A DNA stretch of 64,000 nt. Source: Leisingera sp. JC1 (lineage in GTDB: Bacteria > Pseudomonadota > Alphaproteobacteria > Rhodobacterales > Rhodobacteraceae). The stretch is taken from assembly GCF_001679925.1 (NCBI RefSeq), contig NZ_LYUZ01000125.1:134315-198314 (forward strand), read 5' to 3'. Each line of letters opens with the position of its first letter. Position 1 is the stretch's first letter. The notes beneath the pieces were generated by a model. It searched no databases and had not been told where the DNA came from. It worked only from the letters and a program-made list of their open reading frames with translations. Both the position numbers and the translations under genes were made by a program. This document shows positions 20,339 through 29,833 of the stretch, piece by piece.

Positions 20339-21117
20339 ATCCAATCGCTCTCCTGGCCCGGCTGGGCCGCTCCGCCCTGGCGGGCTTGGCGGCTGTCGGC
20401 CGCGCGGCGCTGTTTGCGCTGTCTGCCTTCAGCCACATGATCCGCCCGCCCTATTACCCGCGCGAGTTCTTTCAGGCGCTGCTGAACGTCGGCTGGCTGT
20501 CGCTGCCGGTGGTGGGCCTGACCGCGATCTTCACCGGCGGCGCGCTGGCGCTGCAGATTTACGCGGGCGGCGCACGCTTCAACGCTGAGGCCGTGGTGCC
20601 GCAGATCGTCGCCATCGGCATGGTGCGGGAACTTGGCCCGGTGCTGGTCGGCCTGATGATCGCGGCGCGGGTCACCTCCTCCATCGCCGCTGAGATCGCC
20701 ACCATGAAGGTGACCGAGCAGATTGACGCATTGGTCACACTCTCCACCCATCCGATGAAATACCTGGTCGCGCCCCGCGTGCTGGCGGCGCTGATCACGG
20801 TGCCGGTGCTGGTCGGTGTCGGCGACATTATCGGCATCATGGGCGGCTACACGGTGGCGGTGCAGAACCTCGGCTTCAACCCGGCGGCCTACCTCAAGAA
20901 CACGGTCGACTTCCTGGAAGCGCTCGACATCATCTCCTCGCTGGTCAAGGGCGCGGCCTTTGGCACCATCGCGGCGATGATGGGCTGTTACTACGGCATG
21001 CAGTCGGGCCGCGGCGCGCAGGGCGTGGGCCGTGCCACCAAGGGCTCGGTCGAATCCGCAGCCGTCCTGATCCTGGCCGCCAACTTTGTCCTCACAGGGG
21101 TGTTCTTCTCGCTATGA
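20335..21117 (+). CDS. MlaE-family ABC transporter permease
   Basis: 260 residues with an N-terminal amphipathic helix and about five transmembrane segments, typical of MlaE/YrbE/TGD1 proteins. The family signature is visible in [60 protein letters not shown] and the loop [14 protein letters not shown] (given here as motif pieces). It shuttles phospholipids between inner and outer membranes together with MlaF. Unlike the E. coli mla operon, no mlaD or mlaC gene is adjacent. Confidence 0.9.
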   Translation: MNPIALLARLGRSALAGLAAVGRAALFALSAFSHMIRPPYYPREFFQALLNVGWLSLPVVGLTAIFTGGALALQIYAGGARFNAEAVVPQIVAIGMVRELGPVLVGLMIAARVTSSIAAEIATMKVTEQIDALVTLSTHPMKYLVAPRVLAALITVPVLVGVGDIIGIMGGYTVAVQNLGFNPAAYLKNTVDFLEALDIISSLVKGAAFGTIAAMMGCYYGMQSGRGAQGVGRATKGSVESAAVLILAANFVLTGVFFSL

Positions 21118-21860
21118 TCCGCATGGAAAACGTCCACAAGGCCTTTGGCGACAACCGCGTGCTGAACGGCATGAACCTGGAGATTGCCAAGGGCACCTCA
21201 ATGGTGATCATCGGCGGTTCCGGCACCGGCAAGTCGGTGGCGCTGAAGAGCATCCTGGGGCTGATCCAGCCGGACTCCGGCCAGATCTATGTCGATGGCA
21301 AACCCGCCGGATCGGGCGACCGCGACAAGTTCCTGGCGCGCTTCGGCATGCTGTTCCAGGGCGGCGCGCTGTTTGACAGCTTGCCGGTCTGGCAGAACGT
21401 CGCCTTCCGCCTGCTGCGCGGCGCGCTGAAGCGCCCGCAGGAGGAAGCCCGCGAGATCGCCATCGAGAAGCTGCGCCGGGTGGGTCTGCGCGCCGCAGTG
21501 GCCGACCTCTTCCCATCGGAACTGTCGGGCGGCATGCAGAAGCGCGTGGGCCTGGCCCGCGCGATTGCGGCGGAGCCGGAGATTATCTTTTTCGATGAAC
21601 CCACCACCGGCCTCGACCCGATCATGTCCGGCGTGATCAACGACCTGATCCGCGAGATCGTGGTGGAAATGGGCGCCACCGCGATGACCATCACCCACGA
21701 CATGACCTCTGTCCGGGCGATTGCCGACAACGTGGCGATGCTGCACGGCGGGGTGATCCAGTGGACCGGCCCGGTATCTGAGATGGACCAGTCCGGCGAT
21801 CCCTATATGGAGCAGTTCATCCACGGCCGCGCGGAGGGGCCAATCGAGGCGGTGCGGTGA
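21114..21860 (+). CDS. MlaF-family ABC transporter ATP-binding protein
   Basis: 248 residues. Walker A is GGSGTGKSVALK, the Q loop is in LFQGGALFDSLPVW, the ABC signature is LSGGMQKRVGLARAIA, and Walker B is IIFFDEPTTGLDP, with the switch His in ITHDMTSV. It energises the MlaE permease encoded just upstream, with which it overlaps by four bases. A low-G+C gene lies 16 bases downstream. Confidence 0.92.
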   Translation: MIRMENVHKAFGDNRVLNGMNLEIAKGTSMVIIGGSGTGKSVALKSILGLIQPDSGQIYVDGKPAGSGDRDKFLARFGMLFQGGALFDSLPVWQNVAFRLLRGALKRPQEEAREIAIEKLRRVGLRAAVADLFPSELSGGMQKRVGLARAIAAEPEIIFFDEPTTGLDPIMSGVINDLIREIVVEMGATAMTITHDMTSVRAIADNVAMLHGGVIQWTGPVSEMDQSGDPYMEQFIHGRAEGPIEAVR

Positions 21861-21876
21861 GGGAAGGGGAAAATCC

Positions 21877-22845
21877 TTGAGCGAAGAAACAGAACTGCAG
21901 CTTGCAAAGCTCTTTCATCCTTATGCCTATGAAGCAATCGAAAGGGCGAAAAACGAAGATCTCAAGTTTGCCCATTACACAAGTGCTGATGCAGCATTAA
22001 GTATTATTAGAAATTCCGAGCTTTGGATGCGCGGCGTTGCCGTGATGAATGACTACTCGGAAATTCAACACGGTCAGAGCTGTATTGCCAATGCATGGAA
22101 GCAAACTCCATACGGCGGGAGACTCAGGGCGGTACTTGACAGGCTGCAGGTTGGACTTGTCGACGAAATCGTAAATTTGTTCGACGGCCACCAACCGGGC
22201 CGTTTCAAAGACACATATCTGTTGTCAATTTGCGAACATGGTAAAGAAGGCACCCATGAAAGCAAATTGGGACGGCTCTCAATGTGGCGTGCATATGGTG
22301 GCAACACCAATGTTGCATTCGTATTTAATAATCGACCTTTCTTCTCCAACAGCAATGCGCTCTCCGCTTACTCAACTCCTGTTTTGTATGCGACAGAAGC
22401 CGATTTTGTGATTGAATTCGCAAGGCTTGTTGAAAACTTGGAGAACAACTTCGACCAATTAGCCGCGCTGCGAACGGAAGACGTGGTTCAACATTTGTTT
22501 TTTGCCCTCCACTTCGCGGTTGTATCGACAAAGCACCCGGGATTTGCAGAGGAGCGTGAATGGCGAGTCGTACATTGCCCGTCGCTTTGGCCGTCTCAAA
22601 ACATCGATTTTCAAGTCCACAGCATCAACGGCGTTCCTCAAAAGGTCTATACGGTCAAGCTGCAAGATCACCCGACTGAGGGCTTTGTAGGAGCTACACT
22701 CCCGGATCTTCTCGAGGAAATTATTATTGGCCCAACGGAATACCCTGATCCCATCTACCAAGCGTTGGTCCATGAGCTGGTCAAAGCTGGTGTGTCTGAC
22801 GCAGCACAAAAAGTAAGGAAATCGAATATTCCTTTACGTCGATGA
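21877..22845 (+). CDS. DUF2971 domain protein, horizontally acquired
   Basis: 322 residues starting at TTG (21877) with GGAAGGGGA upstream. The N-terminal half carries KFAHYTSADAALSIIRNSEL and MRGVAVMNDYSEIQHGQSCI, then SMWRAYGGNTNVAFVF, the DUF2971 pattern seen in many scattered bacterial proteins, some of them in defence islands. The gene has much lower G+C and different codon use (many AAT, ATT, TTT codons) from its neighbours. It sits between mlaF and a PqiA-like gene, splitting what looks like one transport operon, and its stop overlaps the next start. Biochemical function is unknown; no transmembrane segments. Confidence 0.8.
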   Translation: MSEETELQLAKLFHPYAYEAIERAKNEDLKFAHYTSADAALSIIRNSELWMRGVAVMNDYSEIQHGQSCIANAWKQTPYGGRLRAVLDRLQVGLVDEIVNLFDGHQPGRFKDTYLLSICEHGKEGTHESKLGRLSMWRAYGGNTNVAFVFNNRPFFSNSNALSAYSTPVLYATEADFVIEFARLVENLENNFDQLAALRTEDVVQHLFFALHFAVVSTKHPGFAEEREWRVVHCPSLWPSQNIDFQVHSINGVPQKVYTVKLQDHPTEGFVGATLPDLLEEIIIGPTEYPDPIYQALVHELVKAGVSDAAQKVRKSNIPLRR

Positions 22846-23303
22846 CCGCCATGACCCTCCGCCTCCTCACCCTCTCCCTGCTGATCCTCTACCCCGTCGC
22901 CTGGTTTGCGCCCCTGATGCGGGCGGGGCTGCTGCCCATTTTCGGCCTCAGCGAGATCTCGGTGATCACGGGCTTGCAAAGCCTTTGGGGCAGCGACGCG
23001 GTGCTGGCGCTGATCGTCACCTTCTTTGCGATCTTTGCCCCCTACCTCAAGACCATCGGCACCGCGCTGGTGCAGTGGAACCTGATGGACGCAAGGGTAC
23101 AAAAGGTGCTGCATGTGCTGGGCAAGCTGGCGATGGCCGACATTTTCCTGATCGCGCTCTACATCACGCTGGCAAAGGGCATTGGCCTGGCGACCATCGA
23201 GACTGCCTGGGGATTGTACTTGTTCACTGCCTGCATTCTGGCGTCGATTGTGCTGGGGATGCTGACGGAGCGCGCGGCCAAAGCAGCGCAGGAGATGCGT
23301 TAA
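22842..23303 (+). CDS. PqiA-like (paraquat-inducible protein A domain) membrane protein
   Basis: 153 residues, about four transmembrane helices. VAWFAPLMR, GLQSLWGSDAVLALIVTFFAIFAPYLK and LGKLAMADIFLIALYI resemble one PqiA repeat, in which the helices flank conserved polar turns (here KLAMADIFLI). PqiA proteins accompany MCE-type lipid transport systems, so proximity to mlaE/mlaF fits. The start may be 22842 or the ATG at 22851. E. coli PqiA has two such units and a cysteine zinc-ribbon; this protein has only one unit and no Cys motif. Confidence 0.78.
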   Translation: MTAMTLRLLTLSLLILYPVAWFAPLMRAGLLPIFGLSEISVITGLQSLWGSDAVLALIVTFFAIFAPYLKTIGTALVQWNLMDARVQKVLHVLGKLAMADIFLIALYITLAKGIGLATIETAWGLYLFTACILASIVLGMLTERAAKAAQEMR

Positions 23304-23451
23304 GCCCTTGATCCGGCGGAAAACCGCTCCATTTCATAGTGCCGGACAAGTGAAAACGCATCGACATGGGACCGGCAAGCTGCGCCCGGATCGGGCATTC
23401 CCCCTGCCCCGCCGGCCCCGTGGGGACATGTGCATCTGCTGGAGGGGGCCA

Positions 23452-24243
23452 ATGGCCGGCATTCAATCCATCCTGTTCACCGCGCAGACCGTGTTCATGC
23501 GGCTTGCCTTTGCACTGATCTGCCTGGCCGCCGCGGCGATGCTGTCAGCAACCACGCTGGCGGCGCTGGGAATATGGCCCTGGCTGTCGCTGCAGGCGGG
23601 CCTGGGCGGCGAGGTGATGCCGCAGGCCGGCATGGCCACGCAGATCGCCCTGACCGCGCTGGCAGTGATGCTGGCGTTTTTTCTGCCCGCCAACGGGCGC
23701 ATCATGGCGCTTGAGAGTTCCCACCGGCGGTTTTCGATGAATATGGAGGACGTGCTGCAGGCCTATCAGCTGGCCCATGCCGGCGACCGCGCAGGCGTGT
23801 TCACCCTGGCCTCCGAGTTTGATGCGGTGAAGGAGCGGCTGGCGTTCATGCGCGATCACCCTGACCTGCAAGGGCTGGAGCCGGATGTGCTGGAAGTGGC
23901 CGCGCAGATGAGCCAGGTGAGCCAGGTGAGCCATGAACTGGCAGAGACCTATTCAGATGCCAAGGTGGCCCGTGCCCGCCAGTTCCTGAAACAGCGGCAG
24001 GAGGAGCTGGAGACCTTCAAGGCGCGGCTGGAGGATGCCCAGATCATCATGCATGAGCTGCGCCAGTGGACCCGCGACGTGGAGATCGAGGAGAGCATCG
24101 CCAAGTCGCATCTCGGGCGGCTGCGCGGCGAGCTGTTCGAGCTGCTGCCGGAACTGTCGGCGCAGTTGCAGGGCCAGCCGGACGGCTCGGGCCCGGAAGG
24201 CGGCAGCGTGGTGCCGATCCAGCCGCCGCGCCGCGCCGACTGA
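23452..24243 (+). CDS. Membrane-anchored coiled-coil protein of unknown function
   Basis: 263 residues from the ATG at 23452, chosen for GGAGGGGG just upstream; frames further upstream are Arg/Pro-rich. Two transmembrane segments lie near residues 12-40 and 60-80. The cytoplasmic remainder is helical and highly charged (HELAETYSDAKVARARQFLK, QRQEELETFKARLEDAQI), likely coiled coil, and ends in a Pro/Ser tail. It lies 65 bases before radA on the same strand and may be co-transcribed. No recognised domain; a DNA-repair role by location is only speculation. Confidence 0.7.
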   Translation: MAGIQSILFTAQTVFMRLAFALICLAAAAMLSATTLAALGIWPWLSLQAGLGGEVMPQAGMATQIALTALAVMLAFFLPANGRIMALESSHRRFSMNMEDVLQAYQLAHAGDRAGVFTLASEFDAVKERLAFMRDHPDLQGLEPDVLEVAAQMSQVSQVSHELAETYSDAKVARARQFLKQRQEELETFKARLEDAQIIMHELRQWTRDVEIEESIAKSHLGRLRGELFELLPELSAQLQGQPDGSGPEGGSVVPIQPPRRAD

Positions 24244-24308
24244 CGAGCCGCAGGCCGCAGTGCGCAGCCCCTTGAACAAAAGGGAAACATCTGCCACTGA
24301 TCTGATCC

Positions 24309-25670
<1,362 letters not shown>

Positions 25671-25712
25671 AGTCGCAAAAAATTTGAGATCGCAGGCAAA
25701 CGGGCGAGGGAC

Positions 25713-26267
25713 ATGGAAGGTTTCACAATTATCGACGGGGTCGTGGCCCTGGTCATCGTGGTATCGGCGCTGCTGGCCTATTCGCGCGGTTTCGTGCGCG
25801 AGGCGATGGCGATTGCCGGCTGGATCGCCGCCGGTGTCCTGGCCTTCATCTTCGCGCCGCAGGTGGAGCCGCTGATGGCGGAGATCCCGGTGATCGGCGA
25901 CTTCATCGCCGATAGCTGCGAACTCTCGATCATCGCCGCATTCGCCGCCGTGTTTGCCCTGGCGCTGATCGTGGTCTCCTTCTTCACGCCGCTGTTTTCC
26001 ACCCTGGTGCAGCGGTCAGCGCTTGGCGGTCTGGATCAGGGGGCCGGTTTCTTCTTTGGCGTCCTGCGTGGCATTCTTCTGATCGCAATTGCCTTCTTCC
26101 TCTATGATGTGGTGATGACCGGGCAGAGCTTCACAATCGTTGACGAAAGCCGCTCTGCCGAGGTGTTCGAGCGCCTGACCGGCAAGATCGAAGAACGCAA
26201 TCCGGAGCAGGCCCTGGGCTGGGTGACGCAGCAATATGAGGCGCTGATCGGGGCCTGCGGCCAGTAA
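25713..26267 (+). CDS. cvpA: CvpA family membrane protein
   Basis: 184 residues with four hydrophobic segments; N terminus MEGFTIIDGVVALVIVVSALLAYSRGFVREAMAI matches colicin V production protein (given in pieces: the SRGFVREA motif is diagnostic). CvpA helps maintain envelope integrity under bile or stress in enterobacteria. GAGGG precedes the ATG. In many proteobacteria it directly precedes purF; here purF is 4.8 kb downstream, with accessory genes in between. Confidence 0.87.
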   Translation: MEGFTIIDGVVALVIVVSALLAYSRGFVREAMAIAGWIAAGVLAFIFAPQVEPLMAEIPVIGDFIADSCELSIIAAFAAVFALALIVVSFFTPLFSTLVQRSALGGLDQGAGFFFGVLRGILLIAIAFFLYDVVMTGQSFTIVDESRSAEVFERLTGKIEERNPEQALGWVTQQYEALIGACGQ

Positions 26268-26299
26268 TTCCTAAGGATTACCACCTTCAGACAGATACG

Positions 26300-26324
26300 C
26301 GGGCGCCCCAGGGGCGCCCGTTTT
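26300..26324 (+). terminator. Rho-independent terminator of cvpA
   Basis: CGGGCGCCCC (26300-26309), A, GGGGCGCCCG (26311-26320), followed by TTTT. Perfect 10-bp inverted repeat 32 bases after the cvpA stop. Confidence 0.85.
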
Positions 26325-26350
26325 GCTTGAAATTCAATGCGTTCACACAG

Positions 26351-26359
26351 TTATCCACA
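26351..26359 (+). promoter_or_regulatory. Perfect DnaA box upstream of the Hint gene
   Basis: TTATCCACA exactly matches the DnaA consensus and lies 38 bases before the CtrA-type site in the same intergenic region. Only one box was found, so this is a possible regulatory site rather than an origin. Confidence 0.45.
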
Positions 26360-26396
26360 GGATGCCGGGCGCAGCCGTTAACACCGCAAATTCACA

Positions 26397-26412
26397 TTAA
26401 CACTTTGTTAAC
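26397..26412. promoter_or_regulatory. CtrA-type binding site upstream of the Hint gene
   Basis: TTAA-CACTTTG-TTAAC is an exact TTAA-N7-TTAAC motif, the best form of the CtrA consensus. It lies about 245 bases before the Hint ATG; GAATC, a CcrM methylation motif, follows at about 26420. Confidence 0.6.
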
Positions 26413-26654
26413 CAAAGAGAATCGGGCGCCAGAGGGCAATTCGGCGCGTCTCAAAAATTGCGTCAATTCTTAATAAATCCTCAGCCTGCACCGTGAAAAG
26501 GTTAACAATACCCCTGAAAAACCGGCTTTTGTCCCCAAAAAATCGCCTCATCCCGAAATGCGACGCACCCCTGCCCCAATTTGGTCCCAATTCGGGGGCC
26601 ACATGGCTTCAACGGCAAAACGCCGGGACGAAGACGCTCAGAAGGGACGCTACT

Positions 26655-27335
26655 ATGCAGCTGGATCACACCACAGATTTCGCCGACTACCTGCCGGTTG
26701 ACGTGCTGCTGCTGACCAATCCCCTGCCGCAATCCGTGAAGCCCGCGCCCAAGCGCGCCCGCATCCGCAGCGGCGGTTTCCTGCCCGATACGCTGGTGGA
26801 GACCGAAGAGGGCTTCAAGCAGGCCCGCGACATCAAACCCGGCGACATGGTGTTCACTTTTGACGGCGGCGCCCAGGAAGTGAAGGCGGTGAAACACGCA
26901 GTGCCGCGTCTGACCACCCTGATGCACATCCCGGCGGGCGCCCTGGGCAATGACACCGATCTGATGCTGCCTTCGGACCAGAAAGTGGCGCTGGAGATGG
27001 AAACCGCTGAACGCCTGTTCGGCCTGCCGGTTGTCGTCGCCAAGCTGATCGCCCTGACCGGCTACAAGGGTATCACCGCCGCCGCGCCGGAGCGCCTGGG
27101 CCGCATCCATTTCGAATTCGCAGAAGAAGAGCTGGTCTGGGCCGAAAGCGGCATGCTGCTGCCCGCGGGTGATGCCGTTGAGGACTCCGCCTTCCACCAG
27201 CTGTCGCTGACCGAGACCCGCCAGGTTCTGGCCAGCGATGAAGGCCGCGCGCTGTCGCAGACCGGCATGGGCGAAATTGACGCCCGCCTGCCCAGCCCGC
27301 TGGACAACCTGCTGGACCGCATCCTGGCGGCCTGA
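26655..27335 (+). CDS. Degenerate Hint (Hedgehog/intein) domain protein
   Basis: 226 residues from the ATG at 26655 (GAAGGG nine bases upstream). Residues 38-75 (GGFLPDTLVETEEGFKQARD, then IKPGDMVFTFDGGAQEV) align with the start of the Hint_2 domain common in Rhodobacterales, where the usual text is CFTPGTLI...GDRVLTRDGG. Two catalytic features are missing: the Cys before the F is replaced by Gly, and the His of the SPxHR block is replaced in LPSDQKVALE. An autoprocessing reaction is therefore unlikely. Residues 1-37 are a short unique region with no signal peptide. The family link is by pattern; function unknown. Confidence 0.72.
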   Translation: MQLDHTTDFADYLPVDVLLLTNPLPQSVKPAPKRARIRSGGFLPDTLVETEEGFKQARDIKPGDMVFTFDGGAQEVKAVKHAVPRLTTLMHIPAGALGNDTDLMLPSDQKVALEMETAERLFGLPVVVAKLIALTGYKGITAAAPERLGRIHFEFAEEELVWAESGMLLPAGDAVEDSAFHQLSLTETRQVLASDEGRALSQTGMGEIDARLPSPLDNLLDRILAA

Positions 27336-27373
27336 TCCAAGGGCCAGCCAGCAAGACATTCCCTCCCCCCTCG

Positions 27374-27403
27374 GGCCCGCCATTGTGCGGGCCTATTCTT
27401 TTT
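27374..27403 (+). terminator. Rho-independent terminator of the Hint gene
   Basis: GGCCCGC (27374-27380) pairs with GCGGGCC (27387-27393) around CATTGT, followed by TATTCTTTTTT. Confidence 0.88.
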
Positions 27404-27586
27404 TGCTGCCCGGACAGGCTGGCTGGGCTCCGCCCCTGACTTTCCGCGAAAATGCGGAACACACGTTCCAAACGCAGGGGCATTTCCGGAAAAAGTTGCC
27501 CGGAAAATATATGTATGCCAGCATCCCCTCAGGCGCCAAAGGCACCGCAGAGCAACCGGCGCCCGGTATTCAGGGAGGATTTGACG

Positions 27587-28987
27587 ATGAACTTGCGGCC
27601 TGACCCAACATTTCACGCAACGCCCAAACTGGCGATGGAGGCCCCGGCGGAGAAGCTGGCCTTCACGCTGATGCTGAGCCCCGATTTCTCGCAGCCGGAC
27701 GGGCTGGCGGTGGTCGATGTCGACCCGGGCTCAGACACCTACGGCCAGATCGTGCATCAACTGATCATGCCCAACAAGGGCGATGAGTTTCACCACTTCG
27801 GCTGGAACGCCTGTTCCTCCTCCCTGTCGCCGCTGTCGGGTCATGCCTTCCTGGAACGGCGCTACCTGATCATCCCCGGCATCCGCTCCAGCCGGATCTA
27901 TGTTGTGGACGTGAAGGAGCCGCTGAAGGCGAAAATCCACAAGATCATCGAACCGGAGGAGGTCTTTGCCAAGACCGGGTATTCGCGCCCGCACACCATC
28001 CATTGCGGCCCCGAGGGCATCTATGTCTCGACCCTGGGCGGCGGCGGCGAAGACGGCACCGACGGGCCGCCGGGCATCTTCATCATGGATTGCGAGACGT
28101 TTGAGATCCTGGGCCGCTACGAGATGGACCGCGGCAAGCAGGACAAGCATTATGATTTCTGGTGGAACCTGCCGCGGGATTACATGGTGAGTTCGGAATG
28201 GGCGCTGCCGCCGCAGTTTGAGAACGGCATCGTGGCGGAGGACCTGCTGAGCAACAAATACGGCCATTCGATCCACTTCTGGAACCTGCGCCAGCGCAAG
28301 AACGTGCAGACCATCGACCTTGGCGAGAACCACCAGATGGCGCTGGAAATCCGCCCCGCGCATGACCCCTCGCGCGATTACGGCTTCTGCGGCGTGGTTG
28401 TGGATACCACCAACCTGCAAGGCTCGATCTTCACCTGGTGGCAGAAGGACGACGGCACCTTTGACGCCAAGAAGACCATCACAATCGACCCGCGCCCGGA
28501 AAAGCCGGAGAACCTGCCGCCGCTGCTGCAGGGGTTCGAGGCAGTGCCGCCGCTGGTCACCGACATCGACCTGAGCCTGGACGACAAATACCTCTATGTC
28601 GCCTGCTGGGGGCTCGGCGAGATGCACCAGTACGATGTGAGTGACCCGATGAAGCCCACGCTGGCCGGCAAGGTGGAACTGGGCGGCATTGCACGCGGTG
28701 CCAAGCACCCGAACGGCAAGGATTTCGCCTATGGCCCGCAGATGGTGGAGATCAGCCGCGACGGTAAACGGGTCTACTGGACCAATTCGCTTTATTCGAC
28801 CTGGGACGACCAATTCTATCCCGATTCCGAGGGCGGCCAGATGGTGATGGCCAACGTCGGCGAAAACGGCGGGCTGGAGCTGGACAAGGATTTCTATGTC
28901 GAGTTCCCCAAGGGCTACCGCAGCCACCAGATCCGGCTGGAAGGCGGCGACTGCTCCACCGACAGCTTCTGCTACCCCTCCGTCTGA
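27587..28987 (+). CDS. SELENBP1/methanethiol oxidase family protein
   Basis: 466 residues from the ATG at 27587 with GGGAGG eight bases upstream. It matches the eukaryotic selenium-binding protein 1 family along its length (human 472 residues): HHFGWNACSSS, SRIYVVDVKEPLKAKIHKII, SRPHTIHCGPEGIYVSTLGG, YDFWWNLPRDYMVSSEWA, TDIDLSLDDKYLYVACWG, and the C-terminal GGDCSTDSFCYPS. Human SELENBP1 and bacterial MtoX oxidise methanethiol to hydrogen sulfide, formaldehyde and hydrogen peroxide. The second Cys of the usual CSSC site is Ser here. No signal peptide is seen, unlike periplasmic bacterial MtoX, and no copper chaperone gene is adjacent. Methanethiol is abundant in Roseobacters from DMSP degradation, so this substrate is plausible but inferred. 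Confidence 0.85.
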   Translation: MNLRPDPTFHATPKLAMEAPAEKLAFTLMLSPDFSQPDGLAVVDVDPGSDTYGQIVHQLIMPNKGDEFHHFGWNACSSSLSPLSGHAFLERRYLIIPGIRSSRIYVVDVKEPLKAKIHKIIEPEEVFAKTGYSRPHTIHCGPEGIYVSTLGGGGEDGTDGPPGIFIMDCETFEILGRYEMDRGKQDKHYDFWWNLPRDYMVSSEWALPPQFENGIVAEDLLSNKYGHSIHFWNLRQRKNVQTIDLGENHQMALEIRPAHDPSRDYGFCGVVVDTTNLQGSIFTWWQKDDGTFDAKKTITIDPRPEKPENLPPLLQGFEAVPPLVTDIDLSLDDKYLYVACWGLGEMHQYDVSDPMKPTLAGKVELGGIARGAKHPNGKDFAYGPQMVEISRDGKRVYWTNSLYSTWDDQFYPDSEGGQMVMANVGENGGLELDKDFYVEFPKGYRSHQIRLEGGDCSTDSFCYPSV

Positions 28988-28990
28988 CGC

Positions 28991-29650
28991 GTGGCAGAAC
29001 TCAGCACGGCGGCGGCCCTGTGGGGGGCCGTTGCACTTTCCGGTGTCTATCACGGTGTGAACCCCGGCATGGGCTGGCCGCTGGCGGTCTCAGCCGCGCT
29101 GATGGAGCGCGCGCAGGGCAGCCTGTGGCGGGCGCTGGCCGCGCTGGCGGCGGGGCATCTGCTGGCGATGGCAGCGGTGCTGTTTCCGTTCTCGATGCTG
29201 CTGGTGCTGGCCGAGTGGCAGCGCGAGATCCAGATCGGCGCCGCCTGCCTGGTGATTGCGCTGGGGCTGTACCTGTTATGGAACCGCCGCCACCCGCGCC
29301 TGCTGGCCCGCGTGCCGCCGTCGCGGCTGGCGCTGTGGTCGTTCCTGGCGGCGATGGCTCATGGCGCCGGGCTGATGCTGGTGCCGATCTACCTTGGGCT
29401 ATGCGCCACCGTGGAGACCGGTGCGGGCCACGCCGCCGCCGGGGTGCTGATGACCGGCAGCGCGGGCATCGCCATAATGGTCGCGCTGGCGCATACGCTG
29501 GCGATGACGCTGGCCGGCGGCGCGATGGCCTTTGGCGTCTACCACTGGCTGGGACTGAAGTTCCTGTCCCGCGGCTGGTTCAACCTGGATCTGGTCTGGG
29601 CGCTGAGCCTGGTCCTGGTCGGCGCAGTGTCGCTGCTGACGCTGCATTGA
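28991..29650 (+). CDS. Polytopic membrane protein coupled to the SELENBP1-family gene
   Basis: 219 residues starting at GTG, three bases after the preceding stop. About six transmembrane segments, with conserved-looking polar sites in the membrane: SGVYHGVNPGMGWPLAVSAA at residues 16-35 and AAMAHGAGLMLVPIY near residue 120. His residues in such positions resemble metal or small-solute transporters (NicO/RcnA and HupE/UreJ types) without clear membership. Tight coupling suggests it supplies a metal to, or exports a product of, the upstream enzyme. Function not recognised. Confidence 0.72.
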   Translation: MAELSTAAALWGAVALSGVYHGVNPGMGWPLAVSAALMERAQGSLWRALAALAAGHLLAMAAVLFPFSMLLVLAEWQREIQIGAACLVIALGLYLLWNRRHPRLLARVPPSRLALWSFLAAMAHGAGLMLVPIYLGLCATVETGAGHAAAGVLMTGSAGIAIMVALAHTLAMTLAGGAMAFGVYHWLGLKFLSRGWFNLDLVWALSLVLVGAVSLLTLH

Positions 29651-29833
29651 TGGCTTTTAGTACTGCGGATTACCGCCCGCCTTGCACAGAACAAGGCGCG
29701 GAAAACGCCTGCCCCGGCCGGTTCCGGAATATTCCAGGTCGCTGCTTGGCCGCCGGATGCCGCGCGATCCGTCTACTTTTCCTGGGCACAGAATGCCCGC
29801 CCCGCGGCATCCCCCGGTCTTAGGAAGCACAAA

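Larger units (their letters stand above)
26268..26654. other. AT-rich regulatory region before the Hint gene
   Basis: About 390 bases without a gene, with the cvpA terminator, a perfect DnaA box, a perfect CtrA-type site and several further TTAAC half sites (near 26389, 26397 and 26505), then a G+C-richer leader with GAAGGG ahead of the Hint ATG. The local composition is strikingly AT-rich for this genome. Confidence 0.65.

Noticed and set aside
26300..26655. Replication origin around the DnaA box and CtrA site
   Set aside because: Only one DnaA box and no typical origin neighbours (dnaA, hemE, parAB); better read as a promoter region.
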